Assembly (NCBI GenBank): GCA_965198915.1
Contig: CBDAQC010000006.1
Coordinates: forward strand, 248,001 to 312,000
DNA length: 64,000 nt
DNA from: BOG-908 sp965198915
GTDB taxonomy: Bacteria > Pseudomonadota > Alphaproteobacteria > Acetobacterales > Acetobacteraceae
Direction: 5' to 3'
Shown here: in pieces, positions 24,181 to 32,906 of the stretch
Numbering within the stretch: the stretch's first letter is position 1
Layout: the number at the start of each line of letters is the position of its first letter
Program-made: the position numbers and the translations under genes
The notes under the pieces: generated by a model
The model's input: only the letters and a program-made list of their open reading frames with translations
The model's database searches: none
Told to the model about the DNA's origin: nothing

Positions 24181-26163
24181 ATGAACGACGACCTGTTCGG
24201 CAGCCCAGCCGACAAGCGCGCCAGCCAGGACTACTCCGCCCGCGACATCGAGGTGCTGGAGGGGCTGGAGCCGGTACGGCGGCGCCCCGGCATGTATATC
24301 GGCGGCACGGACGAGACCGCTTTGCACCACCTGGCCTCCGAGATCATCGACAACGCGATGGACGAGGCGGTGGCGGGCCACGCGAGCTTCATCGAGGTGA
24401 CGCTGGCGCCCGGCAATGTGTTGACGGTGCGTGACAACGGCCGCGGCATTCCCATCGACCCGCATCCGAAGTTCCCCAAGAAGAGCGCGCTCGAGGTGAT
24501 ACTCACCACGCTGCATTCCGGCGGCAAATTCGGCGGCAAGGCGTACGAGACGTCGGGCGGGTTGCACGGGGTGGGCAGCTCGGTGGTCAACGCGCTGTCC
24601 GAGACGCTGGAGGTGGAGGTGGCGCGCGACCGCGTGCTGTACAGGCAGAGCTATGCGCGCGGGGTGCCCACGACGAAGCTGGTCAATGCGGGCGCCACGC
24701 AGAACCGCCGCGGCACCACCATTCGCTTCAAGCCGGACACGCAGATTTTCGGCGCGCTGCAGTTCAGCCCCGCGCGGCTCTACAAGCTTTGCCGGTCCAA
24801 GGCGTATCTGTTCCGCGGGGTGGAGATACGCTGGTCCTGCGACGCGTCGCTGATACGCGATACCACGCCGGCCGACGCGGTGCTGCATTTCCCGGGCGGG
24901 CTGCGCGATTCGCTGCAGGCCGACATCGAAGGCGACACGCGTGCGCTGCCGGAGATCTGGGCCGGGGAGGCGAACCTGCCGGACAGCGCGGACGGGCGGC
25001 CGAGCGGGCGGGTGGAGTGGGCGGCGATCTGGCTGGAGCAGGGCGAGGCGTTCCTCAATTCCTACACCAACACGGTGCCTACGCCGGCGGGCGGCACGCA
25101 TGAGGCGGGGTTCCGCAACGCGCTGCTGAAATCGCTACGCGGCTGGGGCGAGCAGCGGGCCAACAAGCGCGCGCTGGCGGTGACCGCGGAGGACGTGACG
25201 GGCCAGCTCGCGGCCAAGCTTTCGGTGTTCCTGCGCGACCCGCAATTCCAGGGCCAGACGAAGGAGAAGCTGACCAGCCCGGAAGCCACGCGCCTGGTGG
25301 AGACGGCGTTGCGGGACCGGTTCGACCATTATCTGGCGGCCGATCCGGCGCAGGCGGACAACCTGCTGACGTTCGTCATCGAGCGCGCCGAGGAGCGGCT
25401 GCGCCGGCGCGAGCAGAAGGACACGCCGCGCAAATCGGCCACCCGCCGGCTGCGCCTGCCCGGCAAGCTGACGGATTGCACGAAAGAGGGCGTGGCGGAG
25501 ACCGAGCTGTTCCTGGTGGAAGGCGACAGCGCCGGCGGATCGGCCAAGCAGGCGCGCGCGCGCGAGACGCAGGCGGTGCTGCCGCTGCGCGGCAAGATCC
25601 TGAACGTGGCCAGCGCCAGCACGGAAAAGCTGCGGCAGAACCAGGAATTGCGCGACCTGGTGGAGGCGCTGGGCTGCGGCGTGGGCGAGCGTTTCGACGC
25701 GGCGCGGCTGCGCTACGGCAAGATCATCATCATGACGGACGCCGACGTGGACGGCGCGCACATCGCCTCTCTGCTGATGACGTTCTTCTACCGCGAGTTG
25801 CCGGAGCTGATACGGCAGGGCCGGGTGTACCTGGCGCAACCGCCGCTGTACAAGCTGACCCAGGGCGCCAAATCGGTGTACGCGATGAGCGACCGCGACC
25901 GCGACCGCAAGATCAAGTCCGCCTTCAAGGCGAACACGAAGGTGGAGATCAGCCGCTTCAAGGGGCTGGGCGAGATGCCGCCCTCGGCGCTGAAGGAAAC
26001 CACGATGGACCCCGCCCGGCGCACGCTGCTGAAGGTGGTGATCGCCCAGGACGACCGCGCCACGACGTCCACGCTGGTGGAGTCGCTGATGGGGCGCAGG
26101 CCGGAGCTGCGCTTCGCGTTCATCCAGGAGAACGCGCGCAGCGTGGAAACGGTGGATGTCTGA
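24181..26163 (+). CDS. parE: DNA topoisomerase IV subunit B
   Basis: 660 residues, normal for alphaproteobacterial ParE. It is the ATPase subunit that, with ParC, unlinks daughter chromosomes. The GHKL ATPase region shows EIIDNAMDEAV, RDNGRGIPID and GGLHGVGSSVVNALS. The transducer region follows. The Toprim region shows LVEGDSAGGSAKQARAR, LRGKILNV and IIMTDADVDGAHI. The C-terminus contains RFKGLGEMPPSALKETTMDP. GyrB is excluded by length and the parE-type insert pattern, but the call mainly rests on similarity to ParE. murQ overlaps its end by eight bases. Confidence 0.95.
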   Translation: MNDDLFGSPADKRASQDYSARDIEVLEGLEPVRRRPGMYIGGTDETALHHLASEIIDNAMDEAVAGHASFIEVTLAPGNVLTVRDNGRGIPIDPHPKFPKKSALEVILTTLHSGGKFGGKAYETSGGLHGVGSSVVNALSETLEVEVARDRVLYRQSYARGVPTTKLVNAGATQNRRGTTIRFKPDTQIFGALQFSPARLYKLCRSKAYLFRGVEIRWSCDASLIRDTTPADAVLHFPGGLRDSLQADIEGDTRALPEIWAGEANLPDSADGRPSGRVEWAAIWLEQGEAFLNSYTNTVPTPAGGTHEAGFRNALLKSLRGWGEQRANKRALAVTAEDVTGQLAAKLSVFLRDPQFQGQTKEKLTSPEATRLVETALRDRFDHYLAADPAQADNLLTFVIERAEERLRRREQKDTPRKSATRRLRLPGKLTDCTKEGVAETELFLVEGDSAGGSAKQARARETQAVLPLRGKILNVASASTEKLRQNQELRDLVEALGCGVGERFDAARLRYGKIIIMTDADVDGAHIASLLMTFFYRELPELIRQGRVYLAQPPLYKLTQGAKSVYAMSDRDRDRKIKSAFKANTKVEISRFKGLGEMPPSALKETTMDPARRTLLKVVIAQDDRATTSTLVESLMGRRPELRFAFIQENARSVETVDV

Positions 26164-27064
26164 CGCGCGCGGGTTGCCCGCGACCGAGGGCACGGACCCG
26201 CGCTACCTGGACCTGGACGCCTGGCCGTCGGAGACCGCCGTCACCGCCCTGTTCGAGGCGCAGCTTTCCGCCGTGGCCGCGTTGCGGCCGGCTTTGCCCG
26301 CCATCGCCGCCGCAGCCGACGGGGCAGCCGCCCGCCTGCGCGCGGGCGGCCGGCTGATCTATTGCGGCGCCGGCACGTCCGGCCGCATCGGCGTGCAGGA
26401 CGGCGCCGAACTGCCGCCCACCTTCGACTGGCCGGAGGACCGGCTTGGCCTGCTGATCGCCGGCGGCCCGCCCGCGCTGACCCGCGCGGTGGAGAACGCC
26501 GAGGACCGCGCCGACCTGGCGCAGGCCGACATGGACGCGCAGCATCCGACCGCGGCGGACGTGGTGATCGGCCTGGCGGCCAGCGGCGCCACGCCGTACA
26601 CGCTGGCCTGCCTGACGCAGGCGCGCGCCGCCGCCGCGCTGACCATAGCGGTAGCCAACAGCCCGGGCAGTGCGCTGCTCGCCGCCGCGGACCACGCCAT
26701 ATTGGTGCAGACCGGGCCCGAGCCGATTGCCGGCTCCACCCGGCTGAAGGCCGGCACGTCGCAGAAGGTGGTGCTGAACCTGTTGTCGACCACGATCATG
26801 CTGCGGCTGGGCCGGGTGTGGCGTGGCCAGATGGTGGACATGGTGGCACGCAACGAGAAGCTGCGCCGCCGTGCGGTGCGCATGGTGTGCACGCTGTCCG
26901 GCTGCACGGAGGACGCCGCCCGGGATGCGCTGGCGCAGGCGGATGGGCGGGTGAAGCTGGCGTTTCTGGTGGTGCGGGGTATGGGGGTGCGGGAGGCGGG
27001 GGAGGCGTTGGCGGCGTGTGGGGGTGATTTGCGGGAGGTAGGCAAGGAAGGCCTTCTTTTTTGA
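26156..27064 (+). CDS. murQ: N-acetylmuramic acid 6-phosphate etherase
   Basis: 302 residues. It cleaves the lactyl ether of MurNAc-6-P to give GlcNAc-6-P and lactate, a step in recycling of peptidoglycan sugars. Seen are the N-terminal TEGTDPRYLDLDAWP, the SIS-domain phosphosugar site IYCGAGTSGRIGVQDGAELPPTF, VVIGLAASGATPYT, and GSTRLKAGTSQKVVLNLLSTTIM. The ATG lies inside the end of parE. The final KEGLLF and the TGA stop are supplied by element E copy 6, so the natural C-terminus may have been replaced. AmpG (32907-34154) would import the muropeptides. Confidence 0.95.
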   Translation: MSDARGLPATEGTDPRYLDLDAWPSETAVTALFEAQLSAVAALRPALPAIAAAADGAAARLRAGGRLIYCGAGTSGRIGVQDGAELPPTFDWPEDRLGLLIAGGPPALTRAVENAEDRADLAQADMDAQHPTAADVVIGLAASGATPYTLACLTQARAAAALTIAVANSPGSALLAAADHAILVQTGPEPIAGSTRLKAGTSQKVVLNLLSTTIMLRLGRVWRGQMVDMVARNEKLRRRAVRMVCTLSGCTEDAARDALAQADGRVKLAFLVVRGMGVREAGEALAACGGDLREVGKEGLLF

Positions 27065-27199
27065 GAAAAAGAAGCAAAAAACTTTTGAACTGTTCGCTGT
27101 TGCAGCGCCCGGCGCGCCGACGAACACCGCGGGCGGTTCAGCACCGGACAGACAAAAGTTTTTTGCTTCTTTTTTTCAAAAAAGAAGGCCTTTCTTCCT
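27040..27199. repeat. Intergenic element E, copy 6 (complete)
   Basis: Two-armed copy after murQ. The left arm contains the murQ stop. Both arms have the CTTC/GAAG stem; the interior hairpin is more diverged than in other copies. Family description at 43611-43796. Confidence 0.88.
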
Positions 27200-27202
27200 G
27201 CC

Positions 27203-27310
27203 ATGCCAGACCCGAAACACGAGCCGCCGCCGCAGGACCAACCCCCGCCAGACCCGGACGCCCCCGTAGCGCCCGCATCCGACCCGCCGCCGGAGGCCGA
27301 TTTCGCCTAG
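27203..27310 (+). CDS. Possible 35-residue proline-rich peptide
   Basis: ATG 27203 to TAG 27310 encodes 35 residues that are one third proline with alternating Asp/Glu (MPDPKHEPPPQDQPPPDPD..., ending PPPEADFA). It follows element E copy 6 directly and its stop overlaps the stop of the convergent phosphoesterase by four bases. No clear ribosome-binding site is visible. Similar short acidic proline-rich peptides are often annotated in high-GC alphaproteobacteria, but the frame could be chance. Confidence 0.35.
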   Translation: MPDPKHEPPPQDQPPPDPDAPVAPASDPPPEADFA

Positions 27311-28113
27311 GCCGGCGCGCGGGCGGCCAGATGCAGCGTGCGTTCCGCGGCCGCCGTCCAGGCGGCGCCATTCCATACGCGGCCCTCGATCAGCGTGCGC
27401 CCGTGCGCTTCCACGCATACCAGGTTGTAGGCGTTCGTCTCGCCGCGCAGCCGGATCGAGGTCGCCGAGCCGCCCTGCAGGACCAGCGGCGCTTCGCCGG
27501 GCGCGCCCATGCGCGCGTAGCTGCGGTGCAGGTGCCCGGCCAGGACCAGCCGTACGCCGTGTTTGGCGAAGGCGGCCAGCGCGCGCTCCGAGCCGCCGGC
27601 CACCTGGCGTGACACCTCGCCCTCCGGCGCCAGCAGCGGGTGGTGCGCCACCACGATGCGCATCAGCCCGGAGGGCAGCGCGTCCAGCCGTGTCAGCAGG
27701 TGTTTCAGCCGCAGCGCGCTGACCCGGCCGCGCGACCAGTCCAGGTTCGGCCCCATGCGGCGGGCGGTGTTCAGCCCCAGCACCGCCACCCGGCTGTCCT
27801 GCCAGACCGGCTCGGTCTGCGGCGAGATTTCCTGGTGCCAGCGCGCATAGGGAGCGAGGAAGCGCTCGATCAGGCGGTAGGGCGTTATGTCGTGGTTGCC
27901 CGGCACCGCCAGTGTGGGCACGCCCAGGCTTTCCAGGAAGGCGCGGGCGGCGCGGAACTCCCAGCGCCGGGCGCCCATCGTCAGGTCCCCGCTTATCACC
28001 ACCAGATCGGGCGGGCTGGCGCGTATGTCGGCCACCAGGCCGTCCACCACGGCCTGGTCGGTGGCGCCGAAATGGACGTCCGTCAGGTGGGCGATACGGG
28101 TGACGCCCGTCAT
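27307..28113 (-). CDS. Calcineurin-like metallophosphoesterase
   Basis: 268 residues. All metal-binding motifs of the superfamily are in order: HLTDVHFG (D, H), VVISGDLTMG (GD), VPGNHDI (GNH), VVAHHPLL (H) and LAGHLHRS (GHxH). The fold is cytosolic with no signal peptide, and resembles CpdA/Icc-type phosphodiesterases. It could hydrolyse a cyclic nucleotide or a phospholipid-related substrate. Its start overlaps the stop of the lipid-kinase-like gene by four bases, so the two are co-translated and may share a pathway. Confidence 0.9.
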   Translation of the reverse strand: MTGVTRIAHLTDVHFGATDQAVVDGLVADIRASPPDLVVISGDLTMGARRWEFRAARAFLESLGVPTLAVPGNHDITPYRLIERFLAPYARWHQEISPQTEPVWQDSRVAVLGLNTARRMGPNLDWSRGRVSALRLKHLLTRLDALPSGLMRIVVAHHPLLAPEGEVSRQVAGGSERALAAFAKHGVRLVLAGHLHRSYARMGAPGEAPLVLQGGSATSIRLRGETNAYNLVCVEAHGRTLIEGRVWNGAAWTAAAERTLHLAARAPA

Positions 28114-29087
28114 GGCGCCGCGGGCGGCGGTGCCACGACGCGCAGCGCGCCTGGCCGGATCGTGTAGCGCAAGGGCGGCACCAGGACGCGTATCTCCCCA
28201 TCCACCAGCACGTGCAGGCCGGACCGCTTCGACGTCACCTCCAACGCTTCGGTCTCGATCACCTCGATGCCGGCTGCGGAGAGCGTGCCGGTCAGCGCGG
28301 TACGCAGCAGCATCCAGACCTGCCGCAGCACGGAGGCCCGCCGCACCACGTAGAGCACCAGCCGGCCGCCATCGAGGCAGGTCCGCCCGAACAGCCGGCC
28401 GGATTCGTCGTCCAGCCGGTTCACGGTGATGGTCAGCGAGGGCGTCCGCCGTTCCAGCACCCGGCCGTTGCAGCGCAGCACCAGCCGTGCCGACCGGTTG
28501 GCCCAGAGCGCCCGCGCCGCCGCGCGTCCGAACCCGGCCCAGGCCAGCAGCCCGCCGCCATGGCTGCGCCCCATCTCGCGGTGCCGGGTCAGCCGGGCCG
28601 GGGTGCCCAGCATGGAGGCGCAGAGGAACAGATGCGACTCCCCGTCCGCCCCTGTCACGCAGCCCACGTCGATGGCACGCACCGTGCCGTCCGCCAGATT
28701 ACGCACGCAGGCGGCGTGGTCGGCGGGATCGAGCCCGATGTCCTTGGCCAGCAGGTTCATCGTCCCGCAGGGGATCAGGCCCAGCACCTTGTCCGTGCCG
28801 GCCAGCACGGTTGCCGCACAGGCGATGCTGCCGTCGCCGCCGGCCACCACCACGCATTCGGCCCCGCCGGCTACCGCCCGGTCCATGCGCTCCGGCAGGC
28901 TGCCGGCGTCCGCCGGGATCACGTCCAGCGACGCCGCCTCGTGCCGCAGCATCTCCTGCAGGGTTCCCGCGCCGCCATCCTGGCCCAGCAGCGCGCCGGC
29001 CTTCGCGTTGGCCACCAGCGCCATCCGCCGCGCGGGCTGGCCCCGATCGGCTCCGGAGCCCTGATCCGTGTGTGTGGTAGCCGCCAT
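28110..29087 (-). CDS. Diacylglycerol kinase / YegS-type lipid kinase family protein
   Basis: 325 residues. The kinase catalytic domain starts near residue 20 (RMALVANAKAGA), with the ATP-binding VVVAGGDGSIACAA and the companion GLIPCGTMNLLAKDIGL. The C-terminal beta-rich half (about 155-320) ends PLRYTIRPGALRVV. The family phosphorylates diacylglycerol, sphingosine-like or other lipids at the membrane face. It forms a two-gene unit with the downstream phosphoesterase (overlap of four bases). The promoter must lie in the 146-base divergent gap with the dehydrogenase gene. Confidence 0.9.
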   Translation of the reverse strand: MAATTHTDQGSGADRGQPARRMALVANAKAGALLGQDGGAGTLQEMLRHEAASLDVIPADAGSLPERMDRAVAGGAECVVVAGGDGSIACAATVLAGTDKVLGLIPCGTMNLLAKDIGLDPADHAACVRNLADGTVRAIDVGCVTGADGESHLFLCASMLGTPARLTRHREMGRSHGGGLLAWAGFGRAAARALWANRSARLVLRCNGRVLERRTPSLTITVNRLDDESGRLFGRTCLDGGRLVLYVVRRASVLRQVWMLLRTALTGTLSAAGIEVIETEALEVTSKRSGLHVLVDGEIRVLVPPLRYTIRPGALRVVAPPPAAP

Positions 29088-29233
29088 TCGAAACCCGCAA
29101 CCCTCATTTCATGGACAAAACGCAGCTTCTCCCCGATGGTGCCGCCCAAATCCCGCCTCCCTGGCCGGCAACATCAAGCAACACGCACCGGGCATACCGG
29201 GCGGGAACAAAACTGATCTCGGGACAGCCACAC

Positions 29234-30490
29234 ATGGACATCTACACCGGCCCGTTCTTCGAACAGGCGCGCGAGAACTTTGCCGTCATCGCCGACTACC
29301 TGGAAATCCCCACCCACCAGCGCGACCGGCTGCTGCTGCCCAAGCGCGCCATCATCGTCGCCTGCCCGATCCACCGCGACGACGGCAGCGAGAGCGTGTT
29401 CACCGGCTATCGCGTGCAGCACCATCTGACCATGGGGCCGACCAAGGGCGGCACCCGCTACGCCAGCAACCTGCATCTGGGCGAAGTGGGCGCGCTGGCC
29501 ATCGCCATGAGCTGGAAATGCGCGCTGGCCGGCCTGCCCTATGGCGGCGCCAAGGGCGGCATCGCGGTGGACCCGTACGGCCTGTCACGCCGCGAGCTGG
29601 AGGCCGTCAGCCGCCGCTACATGCAGGAGATGATCCCCTTCGTAGGACCGAAGACGGACGTGATGGCGCCCGACATGGGCACCAACGAGCAGGTGATGGC
29701 CTGGTACATGGACACCTACTCCATGTATCAGGGCCAGACGGTCACCGAGATCGTCACCGGCAAGCCGGTGGATGCCGGCGGCACCGTGGGCCGGCGCGAG
29801 GCCACCGGCCGCGGCGTGGTCCATCTGGTGGGCCGGGCGATGGAGCGGCTGCAGCTCAACCCGATCGAGGCCACCGCCATCATCCAGGGCTTCGGCAATG
29901 TGGGCAGCGTCACGGCCGCCAGCCTGGTGCAGCAGGGCGTGCGCGTGCTGGGCGTGTCCGACCACACGTCCTGCTATTACGACGCGCGCGGGCTGGACGT
30001 GCCGGCGCTTATACGCTGGACCGAGGAACACGGCACGCTCGCCGGCTGGAGCAACGAGGCCGCCTTCGACCCGGCCCAGCTCCTTACCCAGAAATGCGAC
30101 ATATTGGTGCCGGCGGCGATGGAACAGGTGATCACCGCCGACGTGGCGCGCGGGCTGCAATGCCGCATCCTGGCCGAAGGGGCCAACGGGCCCACGACGC
30201 CGGAGGCCGACCGCGTGCTGGCGCAGCGGCCGGAGATCTTCGTCATCCCGGACATATTGTGCAACGCCGGCGGCGTGGTGGTCAGCTACTTCGAATGGGT
30301 GCAGGACCTGCAACAGCTTTTCTGGACCGAGCCGGAGGTGCGCGACCGGTTGAACCGGGTGCTGGAGCGGGCTTTCCAGGCGGTGATGGCGCGCTCCGAG
30401 CGCGACGGGGTGACGCACCGGACGGCGGCCTTGGCGATCGGGGTGGAGCGGGTGCAGAAGGCCAAGTTGACGCGGGGGTTGTTTCCGTAA
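29234..30490 (+). CDS. Glu/Leu/Phe/Val dehydrogenase (glutamate dehydrogenase type)
   Basis: 418 residues. It interconverts an amino acid and its 2-oxo acid with NAD(P). Seen are the substrate region MGPTKGGTRY, MSWKCALAGLPYGGAKGGIAVDP with the catalytic Lys, then PDMGTNEQVMAWYMDTYS, and the Rossmann nucleotide site IIQGFGNVGSVTA. The length fits hexameric glutamate dehydrogenase. ATG 29234 (MDIYTGPFFEQARENF) matches the family; an upstream in-frame ATG at 29111 adds 41 unrelated residues. Cofactor choice and exact amino acid cannot be set with certainty. Confidence 0.93.
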   Translation: MDIYTGPFFEQARENFAVIADYLEIPTHQRDRLLLPKRAIIVACPIHRDDGSESVFTGYRVQHHLTMGPTKGGTRYASNLHLGEVGALAIAMSWKCALAGLPYGGAKGGIAVDPYGLSRRELEAVSRRYMQEMIPFVGPKTDVMAPDMGTNEQVMAWYMDTYSMYQGQTVTEIVTGKPVDAGGTVGRREATGRGVVHLVGRAMERLQLNPIEATAIIQGFGNVGSVTAASLVQQGVRVLGVSDHTSCYYDARGLDVPALIRWTEEHGTLAGWSNEAAFDPAQLLTQKCDILVPAAMEQVITADVARGLQCRILAEGANGPTTPEADRVLAQRPEIFVIPDILCNAGGVVVSYFEWVQDLQQLFWTEPEVRDRLNRVLERAFQAVMARSERDGVTHRTAALAIGVERVQKAKLTRGLFP

Positions 30491-30497
30491 GGCGCGA

Positions 30498-30600
30498 AAG
30501 GCGGTCCTTTTTCAAAAAAAGGACCAAACCTTTGCTGCTTCGCCCTGCGGGGCGCGCCAGCCTGTTCCGCCAGTTGTGGCATGGCGGAACAGGCTGGGAC
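30498..30600. repeat. Element E copy 7, left part with a 16-bp central hairpin
   Basis: A left arm of the GTCC/GGAC type (30505-30527) is followed by a perfect 16-base-pair stem, CCAGCCTGTTCCGCCA (30557-30572) with its complement at 30582-30597 and a nine-base loop. The matching right arm is not adjacent but lies at 31125-31178, with the small lipoprotein gene between. Confidence 0.75.
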
Positions 30601-30609
30601 GGGCTTGTG

Positions 30610-30852
30610 TCAGCGCCAGCCGCGATGCCAGCCGTAGCGCGGGTGCCACCAGCCCCAGCCGTAACGCGGATGCCAGCGCCAGGCGTAGCCGGGGCCGGGC
30701 ACGGCGTAGGTGGGGCCGACATAGGCCACGCCGACGGGCGGCGCTACGGGTTGCGTATACGCGTAGGGTGCTGGCGCAGGACCCGGGCCGGCGGCGACGA
30801 CGCAGCCGCCCAGGCTGGCCGCAAGAGCAACGGAGAGAAACAAACGAGACAT
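30610..30852 (-). CDS. Small lipoprotein with aromatic WHPRYGW repeats
   Basis: 80 residues. The lipoprotein signal MSRLFLSVALAASLGGC has lipobox LGGC (Cys17). The mature part is Pro/Ala/Tyr-rich (APYAYTQPVAPPVG) and ends in an aromatic, basic tail with two copies of WHPRYGW (WRWHPRYGWGWWHPRYGWHR). No family with known function recognised; short exported proteins with YXW/WHP-rich tails are common in Acetobacteraceae. It sits between the separated left and right parts of element E copy 7. Confidence 0.75.
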   Translation of the reverse strand: MSRLFLSVALAASLGGCVVAAGPGPAPAPYAYTQPVAPPVGVAYVGPTYAVPGPGYAWRWHPRYGWGWWHPRYGWHRGWR

Positions 30853-31124
30853 TCAGCCACCTCTTCCATCAATGATTGGCGCAGATCCTCATCGTCCAGC
30901 CGGAGGACATGGGGAGCTCCGCCCAAATTGGCGCAAAAGCGCGGTTCGCTGCCGTATAGATAGCGGAGCCAAAGCTGTCCGTAACACTCAAAACTCGACC
31001 GAATGTAACAAAGGACACGTGCGGCGGATTTGTTCCTGGCGATCTGCCGGGCCGTGTCGCCCGCGATCAACCGCCATCCTGTTCGACCGCACCACGAAAC
31101 GCGCGCCGACACCTTACCAATGCG
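30853..31124. other. Gene-free stretch upstream of the small lipoprotein
   Basis: About 270 bases of lower GC than the surroundings. It carries the probable promoter of the lipoprotein gene. Open frames exist on both strands but none resembles a known protein. Confidence 0.4.
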
Positions 31125-31178
31125 CAGGGACAAAAGTTTTTGGTCCTCTTTTTCAAAAAAAGGACTGCTTCCTTCCAT
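31125..31178. repeat. Element E copy 7, right arm
   Basis: Right arm of the GTCC/GGAC type (GGACAAAAGTTTTTGGTCC...). It lies about 580 bases from its apparent left part at 30498 and ends 16 bases before the esterase stop. Confidence 0.75.
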
Positions 31179-31194
31179 ACTTTTCCCGCAAGCC

Positions 31195-32736
31195 CTACGG
31201 GTTGATCACCAGATCCCAGAACCCGCAATGATGCACCGCCAGGAAATCCGTCTCCTGCTGTGCGGAGGGCGGCTTGAAGGACTGGATGTTGTCGCGCGCG
31301 GCGCTAAACGCCGTCCAGGCCGGGGCGGTGCCGCCGTTGGGTGTCTGGGTCACCGCGAAATTCGTCCAGTATTGCCGCATCACGGTGGAGAGCGCGCGTT
31401 CGCTGGCGTTGAGCGGGCGGGTGCCGGACAGTTTCGGGATGTCGAACAGGAATTGCAGCTCGCTGGCGTGGGACGCGCCGTAATTATAGCCGGCATAGGG
31501 CAGGAAGTCTTCCGGCGCGTTGCGGTCGTTGAACTCGTAGGCGTACACGGGCACGAAAGCAGAGGCCCACTGGTCGATGAGCTGCGCGGGGCAGGCGAAA
31601 CTGTAGTCCGTCAGCGCCGCCGCCAGCGCTATCACCGGCTTTTCGTAGTGCGCGGCCGGGTACAATAGCGCCACCTCGGCCGCTAGTTTATCGCCGAACT
31701 GGTCGGCCAGCACTTCGGGGTATTGCTGCGCGGTCAACTGGCCTTCGGTGGCCAGGAACTGGCGGAATTCATCGTGGTTGGTGCCGTTGAACAGCGGCAC
31801 GTGGTTGAAGCTGCCGCTTTGCAGCGCGGTGTTGATCGATTGCGGCAGCAGGGTGCCGTCCACGATCGTGGTCAGGGTCAGCGAGGAGTTGGTCTCCTGC
31901 CCCAGTATCGCCGACACGGGTGCCGCGCGCAGGCAGGCCGTGTCGGTCGGCACGCAGCCGAGTGCTGCGGCGATCTCGTCGCCGGAGGCTTCGGATTGCG
32001 CCAGGCTGGGCAGTTGCACCGCGTAGGAGCCGCTCTCGACCAGCGCCTGGGAGAACATGTCGGCGGCGGCGGGCGAGATCAGGTTGGAGAGCGTGCTGAG
32101 CCCGCCCGCGGATTCGCCAAACAGGGTGACGTTTGCGGGGTTGCCGCCGAACGCCGCGATGTTGCGATGTACCCAGGCCAGGGCCGCCTGCTGGTCCATC
32201 AGGCCGTAATTCGCCTTCAGATGCGGCTCGGCATCCAGCCCGGTCTCCGCCAGGTAGCCCAGATAGCCCAGCCGGTAGTTCAGGGTGACGACGATCACAT
32301 GCTGCGTGGCGAGCAGCGGCTTGGGGTCGTAGTCGTCGCTTTCGCCCAGCACCAGCGCGCCGCCATGTATCCACACCATCACCGGCAGGCTCTGCCCGGC
32401 ACGCGCGCCTGGCGGCGTGTACACGTTCAGGTATAGGCAGTCTTCGGAGCTGCTGGCAACGCCGTAGGGCGAGGCGAGCTGGGCGCAATGCGGGCCGAAC
32501 GCGGTCGCCTGGTGTGTGGCCAGCGAGGCGGGCAGCGCCTGGGTCGGCATCCAGCGCAGCGTATCCACCGGCGGGGCCGCGTAGCGTATGCCCAGATACT
32601 CGTCCATGCCGTCGCTGGCCTTGCCGGAAAGCGGGCCCGTCTCGATGCGCACCGTAGGGGCGGCAAGGGCGGTGCCGCATAGCAGCGCGAGCATGGCGGC
32701 CACGCGCGGCGCAAGCTGGACGAACGATCGCGTCAT
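31195..32736 (-). CDS. Exported type-B carboxylesterase
   Basis: 513 residues. A signal peptide (about 1-25, ending ALA) precedes an alpha/beta hydrolase of the carboxylesterase type B family. Seen are EDCLYLNVYTPP, VMVWIHGGALVLGESDDYDP (oxyanion region), and VTLFGESAGGLST with nucleophile Ser209. Acidic and His residues lie in the C-terminal third (GTNHDEFRQFL; the GASHASEL region near 425). It would hydrolyse carboxylic esters in the periplasm or outside the cell; substrate unknown. It is convergent with nothing and stands alone, with 170 bases to the divergent ampG. Confidence 0.9.
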   Translation of the reverse strand: MTRSFVQLAPRVAAMLALLCGTALAAPTVRIETGPLSGKASDGMDEYLGIRYAAPPVDTLRWMPTQALPASLATHQATAFGPHCAQLASPYGVASSSEDCLYLNVYTPPGARAGQSLPVMVWIHGGALVLGESDDYDPKPLLATQHVIVVTLNYRLGYLGYLAETGLDAEPHLKANYGLMDQQAALAWVHRNIAAFGGNPANVTLFGESAGGLSTLSNLISPAAADMFSQALVESGSYAVQLPSLAQSEASGDEIAAALGCVPTDTACLRAAPVSAILGQETNSSLTLTTIVDGTLLPQSINTALQSGSFNHVPLFNGTNHDEFRQFLATEGQLTAQQYPEVLADQFGDKLAAEVALLYPAAHYEKPVIALAAALTDYSFACPAQLIDQWASAFVPVYAYEFNDRNAPEDFLPYAGYNYGASHASELQFLFDIPKLSGTRPLNASERALSTVMRQYWTNFAVTQTPNGGTAPAWTAFSAARDNIQSFKPPSAQQETDFLAVHHCGFWDLVINP

Positions 32737-32906
32737 CGCTGATTCCTCCGATTATTATTGTGTTCGACGTGAACTTGACGGTCAGCCAGCACGATCGCGG
32801 GCGCCCTGGCAACCGCGCCGGCGGCAGCCTGCCCCGGCGCTACCGGCATTGTGAAACGAGATGGCGAACTTGAGGGCCCGGCACCCGGTGGGGCTACACT
32901 TGGCCC

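Noticed and set aside
30744..31178. Minus-strand frame with a protein-like stretch (RYLYGSEPRFCANLGG)
   Set aside because: It starts inside an element arm and overlaps the start of the lipoprotein gene; no family recognised and no ribosome site. Possibly a decayed gene, but not supportable.
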